5,883 nt of DNA from assembly GCA_964649845.1 (NCBI GenBank), contig CAZYSS010000099.1, forward strand, positions 1 to 5,883, written 5' to 3'. Source of the DNA: RGIG3102 sp964649845 (GTDB lineage Bacteria; Bacillota; Clostridia; Oscillospirales; Ruminococcaceae). Numbering within the stretch: position 1 is the stretch's first letter; the number at the start of each line of letters is the position of its first letter. Below are positions 1 to 5,092 of this stretch, piece after piece. The notes beneath the pieces are model-generated. The model saw only the letters and a list, made by a program, of their open reading frames with translations. It was not told the DNA's origin and ran no database searches. The translations under genes and the position numbers were made by a program.

Positions 1-792
1 CAGGAAGAATGGGAAGCCAGGGCCTTCGTCTGCCATTTCAAACAGGCGCAGTTCTTTACCCAGTTTTCTGTGGTCACGTTTTTTAGCTTCTTCCAGTCTG
101 TTCAGGTATTCTTCCAGTTCTTTCTTTTTAGGGAATGCAATACCGTAAACACGTGTCAGCATTTTGTTTTCGCTGTTGCCTCTCCAGTATGCACCTGCAA
201 CGGACATAATTTTAACTGCACCGATTGGTTTCAGGTTCATGAGATGTGGGCCTGCACACAGGTCAACAAAGCCATCCTGTTCGTAGAAGGAGATTTCTTC
301 GCCTTCTGGCAGTTCGTTGATAAGTTCCTGTTTGTATTCGTTGCCTGGGAATTTTGCCAGAGCTTCTTCTTTGGACAGGCTGTAGCGTTTCAGTTCGCTG
401 CCTGCTTTGGCAATTGCCAGCATTTCTTCTTCAATTTTTGCAATCAGCTCTTCACCGATAACAACATCTGTATCGATGTCATAATAGAAGCCGTTGTCAA
501 TTGCAGGGCCGATTGTCAGCTTTGCATCAGGAATAAATTTAAGAATAGCCTGTGCCATAACGTGGCTTGCTGTATGCCAGAATGCTTTTTTGCCTTCTTT
601 GTCTTCAAATGTAAGGATTTCAACTTCTGCGTCTGCATCTACTACATCTCTCAGGTCTTTGAGATCGCCGTTTACTTTGGCAACTGTAGCTTTTTCCAGA
701 AGTTTTGGGCTGATGGATTTTGCCAGTTCGGCAAGGCTGATAGGATTTTCAAACTCTTTTACAGAGCCGTCTTTCAGTGTAACTTTAATCAT
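1..792 (-). CDS. thrS: Threonyl-tRNA synthetase, N-terminal 264 residues (partial, runs off window)
   Basis: The enzyme charges tRNA-Thr with threonine in the cytoplasm and edits mischarged Ser-tRNA-Thr. Reading the minus strand from the ATG at 792-790 gives 264 uninterrupted codons to the window edge. Residues 1 to about 62 match a TGS domain (starting MIKVTLKDGS). The editing domain follows, with H73 and H77 in the HxxxH motif (HTASH), and C179 and H183 in DLCAGPH; these are the four zinc-binding-type positions of the ThrS N2 editing site. MSVAGAYWRG and RVYG are further family signatures. The visible part ends at HRKLGKELRLFEM...GPGFPFF, the entry to the class II catalytic core. The core and the anticodon-binding domain (about 375 more residues in typical ThrS) lie outside the window. 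An AAAGGG ribosome site at 805-800 sits 7 bases before the ATG. A threonine T-box leader lies directly upstream, which supports the identity independently. Confidence 0.97.
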   Translation of the reverse strand, partial: MIKVTLKDGSVKEFENPISLAELAKSISPKLLEKATVAKVNGDLKDLRDVVDADAEVEILTFEDKEGKKAFWHTASHVMAQAILKFIPDAKLTIGPAIDNGFYYDIDTDVVIGEELIAKIEEEMLAIAKAGSELKRYSLSKEEALAKFPGNEYKQELINELPEGEEISFYEQDGFVDLCAGPHLMNLKPIGAVKIMSVAGAYWRGNSENKMLTRVYGIAFPKKKELEEYLNRLEEAKKRDHRKLGKELRLFEMADEGPGFPFFL

Positions 793-855
793 AATTTTTC
801 CCTTTCTGTTTTTTAAGTTACGTTTAATTACAGATTTTGGAATATCGGTGCCTGT

Positions 856-895
856 AAAATAAAAAAGCACCTCCATCCCAAACGGGATGAGGTGT
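856..895 (-). terminator. Regulated intrinsic terminator of the thrS T-box
   Basis: On the minus strand a GC-rich stem is formed by CACCTC-ATCCC (894-884) and GGGAT-C-GAGGTG (879-868). It has 11 base pairs, a single bulged base at 874 and a 4-base loop at 883-880. It is followed by a T-rich run (TTTTTTATTT, 866 to about 857). The T-box core lies 9 bases upstream, so this is the conditional terminator of the riboswitch rather than the end of a gene. The thrS start codon is 63 bases further on. Confidence 0.93.
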
Positions 896-1084
896 GTTAT
901 GCCCCACGGTTCCACCCGAATTGCAGATATACTCTGCCACTCTTGTAAGATATAACGGTCTTGCCCGGGCACGGTTCGCCATGCCAGCTCAGCGGTGGTA
1001 TCCTGTAAGAAAATTTACCTTTTCGCAGCGACCAAAGGCTCTCTGAAAAATTTTACATACAAAACGTGTCCGCATCAACGCCAT
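856..1084 (-). promoter_or_regulatory. Threonine-specific T-box riboswitch (leader of thrS)
   Basis: T-box leaders bind a cognate tRNA and read through a terminator only when that tRNA is uncharged. On the minus strand the core GGGTGGAACCGTGG lies at 917-904, close to the consensus AGGGTGGNACCGCG. Its TGGA bulge would pair with a tRNA ending in UCCA. Stem I is recognisable: a possible base pairing of GGACACG (1071-1065) with CGTGCCC (973-967), the AGAGAG bulge and GCTGCGAAAAGG segments, and the specifier region GGATACCACCGCTGAG (1003-988). By the usual alignment (GAA-codon-AC..) the specifier codon is ACC at 999-997, a threonine codon, which matches the downstream thrS. A terminator hairpin at 856-895 follows. 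CGGG (918-915) can pair with CCCG (886-883) inside the terminator's 5' arm, a plausible part of the alternative antiterminator. The 5' end is placed from the promoter spacing. Confidence 0.95.
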
Positions 1085-1090
1085 ACGCAT

Positions 1091-1119
1091 ATATTATCAC
1101 TTTTAAAAACATCTGTCAA
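1091..1119 (-). promoter_or_regulatory. Sigma-A type promoter of thrS
   Basis: On the minus strand a perfect -35 TTGACA (1119-1114) is separated by exactly 17 bases from a -10 TAATAT (1096-1091). The predicted start is an A near 1084. This places the transcript start just upstream of the T-box Stem I, giving a leader of about 290 bases. Confidence 0.85.
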
Positions 1120-1152
1120 TACCCGGAAAACAATTACGTTATTTTATTGACA
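1114..1152. repeat. 8-bp inverted repeat overlapping the thrS -35 box
   Basis: TGTCAATA (1114-1121) and TATTGACA (1145-1152) are perfect inverted repeats separated by 23 bases. The left arm contains the thrS -35 hexamer. The right arm carries a plus-strand TTGACA with no acceptable -10 at 16 to 18 bases. It may be an operator, a remnant promoter or chance in AT-rich DNA. The sequence alone does not decide. Confidence 0.4.
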
Positions 1153-1164
1153 ACCATATATCCC

Positions 1165-1193
1165 TTGACATTTTGATTATGGGGATTTAAAAT
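1165..1193 (+). promoter_or_regulatory. Sigma-A type promoter of rny
   Basis: A perfect -35 TTGACA (1165-1170), a 17-base spacer and a -10 TAAAAT (1188-1193) face the rny gene. The predicted start is near 1200, leaving an AT-rich 5' UTR of about 109 bases (1200-1308) with no ORF and no strong hairpin that I can see. The promoter is divergent from the thrS promoter; the two -35 boxes are 45 bases apart. Confidence 0.82.
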
Positions 1194-1295
1194 ATAGAGT
1201 GGAATAATAATTTTTAAATTTGAACTATATATTTATAAGTACCATTATATCATGTATAAAATTTAATTATATTAAAAACGCAAATTCATTTATTG

Positions 1296-1301
1296 AAGGA
1301 G
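1296..1301 (+). promoter_or_regulatory. Ribosome binding site of rny
   Basis: AAGGAG lies 7 bases before the ATG at 1309. It is a strong Shine-Dalgarno sequence and fixes that start. The N-terminal membrane helix begins almost directly after this methionine, as expected for the family. Confidence 0.9.
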
Positions 1302-1308
1302 TAACAGC

Positions 1309-2868
1309 ATGACATTACCATTATGGCAGGTTGTCTTGGTAGTGCTCGTTGTGGCTATTTTGGTTGCCTTTATCGCATACAGAAAAGGCATCAGTGACAG
1401 AATAAGAACTGCCGAAGCTTTGCACGGCAGTGCTGAAGAAGAAGCAAGAAAAATAATCAATGACGCTATTAAGTCAGCTGAACAAAAACGAAAAGAAACC
1501 TTGCTGGAAGCCAAAGACGAAATTTATAAAATGAAGGCGGACAGCGACAAAGAGCTGAAGGAACGCCGTGGCGAAGTTAGCCGCCAGGAAAGAAGACTGA
1601 ACCAGAAAGAAGAAAATCTGGATAAGAAAACTGACGCTCTTGAAAAGAAAGAAGCAGACATCAAACAGAAAGAGCTGCTTGTAAATGCACGTCTGGATGA
1701 AATCGAACAGATGAAACAGCGTGAACTGGAAAAACTGGAAACAATCTCCGGTCTTTCCCAGGATGCTGCAAAAACACTGATTCTGCAGCGTCTGGACGAA
1801 CAGTTGACCCACGAAAAAGCTGTAAAAATCACAGCTTATGAAGATCAACTGAAAGAAGACAGTGAAGAGTTGGCAAGAAATCTGCTGACACAGACAATTG
1901 CAAGATGTGCAGTTGACCATTCTGCTGACGCTGTGGTAAGCGTGGTACCGCTGCCAAGTGACGAAATGAAGGGCAGAATTATCGGCCGTGAAGGCAGAAA
2001 CATCCGTGCACTTGAAACTGCAACAGGTGTAGATCTGATTATTGATGACACACCTGAAGCAATCACAATCTCCAGCTTTGACCCTGTGCGCAGGGAAGTG
2101 GCAAGACAGACACTGGAAAAACTTATTTCCGATGGCCGTATCCACCCTGCAAGAATTGAAGAAACAGTGGAAAAAGCAAGAAAAGACGTGGAACTGACAA
2201 TCAAAAAAGAAGGCGAAAGAGCTGTTATGGAAGCCGGCATACACGGCCTGCATCCAGAACTGGTAAAGCTTATCGGCCGCCTGAAATACCGTACAAGTTA
2301 TGGTCAGAACGTGCTGAAGCACTCTCTGGAAGTAAGCTATCTGTCCGGTCTTATCGCAGGTGAACTGGGTATGGACGTAGCACAGGCAAAGAGAGCTGGT
2401 CTTCTCCACGATATCGGTAAAGGTCTTGACCACGAATACGAAGGCACCCACGTATCAATTGGTGTTGAAGTAGCTAAAAAGTACAAAGAATCAAACGCTG
2501 TGGTACACGCCATCCAGGCACACCACAACGACGTAGAACCACAGACTCCTCTGGCATTTATTGTTATGGCTGCTGACGCTATCAGCGCAGCCCGTCCAGG
2601 TGCAAGAAGAGAAAATCTGGAAAACTACATCAAACGTCTTGAAAAGCTGGAAGAAATCTCCAACAGCTTTGCAGGTGTTGAAAACAGCTATGCTGTACAG
2701 GCTGGCCGTGAAGTGAGAATCATGGTTAAGCCGGAAGCTGTAACAGACGACCAGATAGTGATTCTGGCACGTGACATTGTTGCAAAAATTGAAAATGAGC
2801 TGGATTACCCAGGTCAGATCAAAGTAAACGTAATCAGAGAAAGCCGTGCGGTAGATTACGCAAAATAA
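1309..2868 (+). CDS. rny: Ribonuclease Y (membrane-anchored endoribonuclease)
   Basis: RNase Y makes the initiating endonucleolytic cuts in mRNA turnover and processing in many Gram-positive bacteria, anchored on the inner face of the membrane. The protein has 519 residues, close to the roughly 520 of the B. subtilis enzyme. Order of parts: a membrane helix at about 6-24 (WQVVLVVLVVAILVAFIAY), a long Lys/Glu-rich coiled coil at about 30-200, a KH domain at about 210-275 with the GxxG loop in IIGREGRN (G226, G229), then an HD domain at about 330-430. The HD-domain candidate metal ligands are H338, H367-D368 (in LLHDIGK) and D423. A further conserved AHHND segment lies at 404-408. A C-terminal domain ends in VIRESRAVDYAK. 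No key residue is missing. The gene has its own promoter and terminator, so it is probably monocistronic here; in some relatives it lies near recA or ymdB, neither of which is visible. Confidence 0.98.
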   Translation: MTLPLWQVVLVVLVVAILVAFIAYRKGISDRIRTAEALHGSAEEEARKIINDAIKSAEQKRKETLLEAKDEIYKMKADSDKELKERRGEVSRQERRLNQKEENLDKKTDALEKKEADIKQKELLVNARLDEIEQMKQRELEKLETISGLSQDAAKTLILQRLDEQLTHEKAVKITAYEDQLKEDSEELARNLLTQTIARCAVDHSADAVVSVVPLPSDEMKGRIIGREGRNIRALETATGVDLIIDDTPEAITISSFDPVRREVARQTLEKLISDGRIHPARIEETVEKARKDVELTIKKEGERAVMEAGIHGLHPELVKLIGRLKYRTSYGQNVLKHSLEVSYLSGLIAGELGMDVAQAKRAGLLHDIGKGLDHEYEGTHVSIGVEVAKKYKESNAVVHAIQAHHNDVEPQTPLAFIVMAADAISAARPGARRENLENYIKRLEKLEEISNSFAGVENSYAVQAGREVRIMVKPEAVTDDQIVILARDIVAKIENELDYPGQIKVNVIRESRAVDYAK

Positions 2869-2896
2869 TTTAACATAAAACTGATTTGAGTTTTAC

Positions 2897-2923
2897 AAGG
2901 TGGTCGCAAGACCACCTTTTTTG
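2897..2923 (+). terminator. Intrinsic terminator of rny
   Basis: A 9-bp stem AAGGTGGTC (2897-2905) / GACCACCTT (2910-2918) is closed by a GCAA tetraloop (2906-2909) of the GNRA class. It runs into TTTTTTG. The hairpin starts 28 bases after the rny stop codon. Confidence 0.94.
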
Positions 2924-2937
2924 TTTCTGCACAAAGC

Positions 2938-2968
2938 AAAAAGGTCCAGCATCCACTGGACCTTTTTT
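2938..2968. terminator. Bidirectional intrinsic terminator between convergent genes
   Basis: A 12-bp perfect stem spans 2938-2949 and 2956-2967 (core AAGGTCCAG/CTGGACCTT) with a 6-base loop. It is flanked by a T run on the plus strand and, because its base is A-T rich, by a T run on the minus strand as well. It can back up the rny terminator and also end the zinc-ribbon operon arriving from the right, whose stop codon is at 3021. Confidence 0.85.
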
Positions 2969-3020
2969 CCATAATCTGTAACTGGCAGATTGCCTGTTAT
3001 TTTTCTATGATTAAAATATA

Positions 3021-4370
3021 TTATTCTGTTATTTCTCTTACAGAATCAACACTGCCGTCCCGGTTGTATGTCGTTTCCTTTGTAAGCACCCTATTGCCGT
3101 ATTCGTCAGTATAGAAATCATACACGCTGTATGCATATCGGCTGCCGTCTGAATTATAGCGGTATTTAAAAGACTGGCCGCTGCCCTGCCGGTCGTACAC
3201 GGATTCCATATAAAGAGTACCATCAGATGAGTAATCCTGATACAGCTTCTGGCTGCCATCTTCATAGAATTCTTCGTATCGGCACAACATATCTTCCGGT
3301 GAATCCTGCAGACCATAGGTAGCTATGGATTTTTCCTGGCCATTGTCGTAATATGTATATTCCACAGTATATCCAATCTCACCCGGGTCAAGATAGATTA
3401 CCTCTCTGAGAACATTTCCATTGATATCCGTCAGAACTTCTAAATCTGTAAGTCCATTTTCCTGGCGGACTTGCAGCATATCTCCGTTATCGTAATATGT
3501 ATATTCTGTGCGCTGACTTTCTTTTACGTTTTCACTTGTTTCCAGTGTCAGCCTGCCTTTTTCGTCATAGAAATTTTCTGCATCTCCATATACACCGCCA
3601 ATATCCGCATAGTATACATAGGTCATATAATACTGATACTTGAGTGTACCGTTATCATAGTATTCCTGTATCTGTGAAACTTTATCCAGATTATATTGTG
3701 TGAATTTTCTTATACCGTAGTCTGTTCCCAGCAATACTTCAGCCGTGGTTTCGTAAACTTCACCACTTACATAACCAGGATTAATTTCTACTGTTGCATT
3801 AAGGTCATCCACTACATAACAAAAGTTTCTCCGACCGCTTTCATCTTCCTGTATTCTCCGGTCTATAAGTGTTTTTCCATCAGAGCCTGTTACAGTAAGG
3901 TCTGTGTAGACGGAAAAATGAGTATTGCCGGCAATATACATGGCAAAAATATCACCATTGGCATCATACCCTGGATAAATGCCAATATTTCCTGTATACA
4001 CCAGTGCTTCCTGTCCGGAAAAATTCATGCCGTATACACTGCCATCTATGAACATGCCAGAAACATTATTTGAAAACTCGTTTACTCCACCTGCTCCGCC
4101 GACCAATACACCTGCAGTGCTGGCTACAATCGACAGTGACAACAAAACGCCATAGGCTTTGGAATTCAGGAATTTTTTCAACAAATCAAGAAAAGTATCT
4201 GTAGCCTTATCTTGCAGTTCATCCTTAACTTTGTCTTTAATTTTTTCTTCGGCATAAACCTGCAGGTCATCATCTTTCTGGTCCAGACTTTCGCCACATT
4301 TGTGACAGAATTTATCAGTCAGATTATTTTCTGCACCGCAAAGGATGCAGAACTGTTTTTTGTTTTCCAT
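3021..4370 (-). CDS. Zinc-ribbon, single-pass membrane protein with YwqK/MORN-like repeat ectodomain (function unknown)
   Basis: I do not recognise a named gene. The 449-residue protein starts with a C4 zinc ribbon (C8-x2-C11, C22-x2-C25; FCILCG and FCHKCG). A Lys/Asp/Glu-rich, probably helical linker follows (about 31-68), then one hydrophobic segment at about 73-91 (AYGVLLSLSIVASTAGVLV). The lysine-rich side precedes the helix, so the zinc ribbon should be cytoplasmic and the remainder outside. Residues about 95-225 form an uncharacterised beta-type region. About 230-449 is a run of Tyr-Asp-Asn-Gly hairpin repeats (YYDNGTLKY, FYDEKGRLT, YYDNGDMLQ, YYDNGQEKS, FYEDGSQKL, YSSDGTLYM, YNSDGSRYA, YNRDGSVDS). 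These resemble the MORN variant of YwqK-type proteins and, less closely, RHS/YD repeats. Two ectodomain cysteines (C184, C363) could form a disulfide. It is the downstream gene of a two-gene operon. Zinc-ribbon/membrane/ectodomain receptors such as staphylococcal TcaA share the general plan, but homology is not shown. Confidence 0.85.
   Translation of the reverse strand: MENKKQFCILCGAENNLTDKFCHKCGESLDQKDDDLQVYAEEKIKDKVKDELQDKATDTFLDLLKKFLNSKAYGVLLSLSIVASTAGVLVGGAGGVNEFSNNVSGMFIDGSVYGMNFSGQEALVYTGNIGIYPGYDANGDIFAMYIAGNTHFSVYTDLTVTGSDGKTLIDRRIQEDESGRRNFCYVVDDLNATVEINPGYVSGEVYETTAEVLLGTDYGIRKFTQYNLDKVSQIQEYYDNGTLKYQYYMTYVYYADIGGVYGDAENFYDEKGRLTLETSENVKESQRTEYTYYDNGDMLQVRQENGLTDLEVLTDINGNVLREVIYLDPGEIGYTVEYTYYDNGQEKSIATYGLQDSPEDMLCRYEEFYEDGSQKLYQDYSSDGTLYMESVYDRQGSGQSFKYRYNSDGSRYAYSVYDFYTDEYGNRVLTKETTYNRDGSVDSVREITE
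3346..3506. repeat. 17-bp direct repeat within the ectodomain repeats
   Basis: tcgtaatatgtatattc occurs identically at 3346-3362 and 3490-3506. The copies are 144 bases (48 codons) apart and in frame. Each encodes most of EYTYYDNG, which occurs identically at residues 289-296 and 337-344 of the protein. A diverged third copy (YYDNG at residues 237-241) lies 55 residues before the first. This points to internal duplication of hairpin units. Confidence 0.75.
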
Positions 4371-4385
4371 ATATCTGCCTCCCTA
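4371..4385 (-). promoter_or_regulatory. Stop/Shine-Dalgarno overlap coupling the two zinc-ribbon genes
   Basis: The upstream gene's TAG stop (4385-4383) shares its G with a strong GGGAGG ribosome site (4383-4378). That site lies 7 bases before the ATG of the downstream gene at 4370. With only 12 bases between the genes, ribosomes finishing the first gene are placed to start on the second. This supports both the chosen start and an operon. Confidence 0.85.
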
Positions 4386-4943
4386 AACTGTATACATTTT
4401 GATGGATTGTGTTCCGTTTTCCATTACAGCCTCAATGGTGTAGTACCCGTTTTGATTTTCATTAACTGTGATGGCATCTTCTGTTGAATAGCTGCCTGTA
4501 GAATACTGATATCCGCCGGATTCAGTAAAATAAACATTAATCTGCTGCGTGCCATTAGGTACATACAGGGAAAGATTTACACTGCCACTGTCCATATCTA
4601 CAAAGTATTCTTCTGTACTGGTATTGTAGTAGACATCATACTGGCCATTGTCCCGTATTTTCATAATATTGCCGCCTTTACTGCCGCCACCGATTACAAG
4701 GCTGAAAACAAATGGCAGTACAATCAGTGCAAGGCGCACCCATACATTGTCAGTGATAAAACTTAAAGAAAGAATATCTTTTATTTTATCAGCCTTTCCT
4801 TTAATTTCTTCTGCTTTTTCCAGCTTGCCTACTACGGAGTTTTTCTTTGCCGCATCTTTTTCTTCCCGGGTAAAAGCCCGGCCACAGTTTTTACAGTAGT
4901 TGGCCTTTAGCAGGTTCTCTGTCTTACAATTGCTACATTTCAT
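4383..4943 (-). CDS. Small zinc-ribbon, single-pass membrane protein (function unknown)
   Basis: I do not recognise a named gene. The 186-residue protein begins with a C4 zinc ribbon (C3-x2-C6, C17-x2-C20; CSNC and CKNCG). A Lys/Glu-rich linker follows (about 25-58), rich in KADKIKDI-type helix. One hydrophobic helix lies at about 68-86 (WVRLALIVLPFVFSLVIGG). After a Gly/Ser/Lys hinge comes an ectodomain of about 95 residues with alternating polar and aromatic residues, no cysteines and a beta-rich look (YDVYYNTSTEEYFVDM, INVYFTESGGYQYSTGSYST). The architecture mirrors the downstream partner, although the two ectodomains do not look alike. The ATG at 4943-4941 follows a GAGGG site with about 7 bases of spacing, and the ribbon begins immediately after it, so the start is secure. 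This is the first gene of the operon. Either protein could be an envelope sensor, a scaffold, or a partner of a complex encoded elsewhere. Confidence 0.83.
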   Translation of the reverse strand: MKCSNCKTENLLKANYCKNCGRAFTREEKDAAKKNSVVGKLEKAEEIKGKADKIKDILSLSFITDNVWVRLALIVLPFVFSLVIGGGSKGGNIMKIRDNGQYDVYYNTSTEEYFVDMDSGSVNLSLYVPNGTQQINVYFTESGGYQYSTGSYSTEDAITVNENQNGYYTIEAVMENGTQSIKMYTV

Positions 4944-4977
4944 ATTTTTCCCTCTTGTATATTTATATATATGTTAA

Positions 4978-4986
4978 ATTTTACCA
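4978..4986 (-). promoter_or_regulatory. Possible extended -10 promoter of the zinc-ribbon operon
   Basis: On the minus strand TGG-TAAAAT (4986-4978) forms an extended -10 element about 35 bases before the first start codon. The -35 region (TGGTGT at 17 bases) is poor. A separate TATAAT (5040-5035) lies further upstream, also without a good -35. Promoter activity is expected in this gap because a strong terminator precedes it, but the exact box is uncertain. Confidence 0.35.
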
Positions 4987-5051
4987 TCATTTACAGTTTC
5001 ACACCATAAGCAAAATGCAGAAAATAATCATCACATTATATACAGTTGTAC

Positions 5052-5078
5052 AAAAAAGACACCCCGCAGGGTGTCTTT
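5052..5078 (-). terminator. Intrinsic terminator of the reductase-rhodanese gene
   Basis: On the minus strand AAAGACACCC (5078-5069), a TGCG loop and GGGTGTCTTT (5064-5055) form a 10-bp stem that runs into six T (5057-5052). It starts 15 bases after the stop codon at 5093. It separates this gene from the zinc-ribbon operon downstream on the same strand. Confidence 0.93.
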
Positions 5079-5092
5079 GATTATATGTTCAA

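Noticed and set aside
70..816. Plus-strand open frame of 248 codons over the start of thrS
   Set aside because: It is Phe- and Cys-rich with no family signature. The opposite strand encodes ThrS with all editing-site residues, so this is a shadow.
1220..1248. Possible second rny promoter (TTGAAC, 17 bases, CATTAT)
   Set aside because: The -10 matches poorly and the region is so AT-rich that such matches are expected by chance. The upstream TTGACA/TAAAAT pair is far better.
793..1308. CRISPR array, tRNA or mobile element in the non-coding stretch
   Set aside because: There are no regularly spaced repeats, no cloverleaf and no transposase or terminal inverted repeats. The T-box leader and two promoters account for the region.
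1474..2451. Long minus-strand open frame (325 codons) antisense to rny
   Set aside because: Its Phe/Cys/Gln-rich composition is the mirror of Lys/Glu/Ala-rich coding on the other strand. It has no recognisable domain and lies fully inside a confidently identified rny.
3021..4943. Classical toxin-antitoxin pair
   Set aside because: Although the repeats resemble YwqK-type antitoxins, neither protein resembles a toxin. Both have the same ribbon/membrane plan, so a toxin-antitoxin call is not supported.
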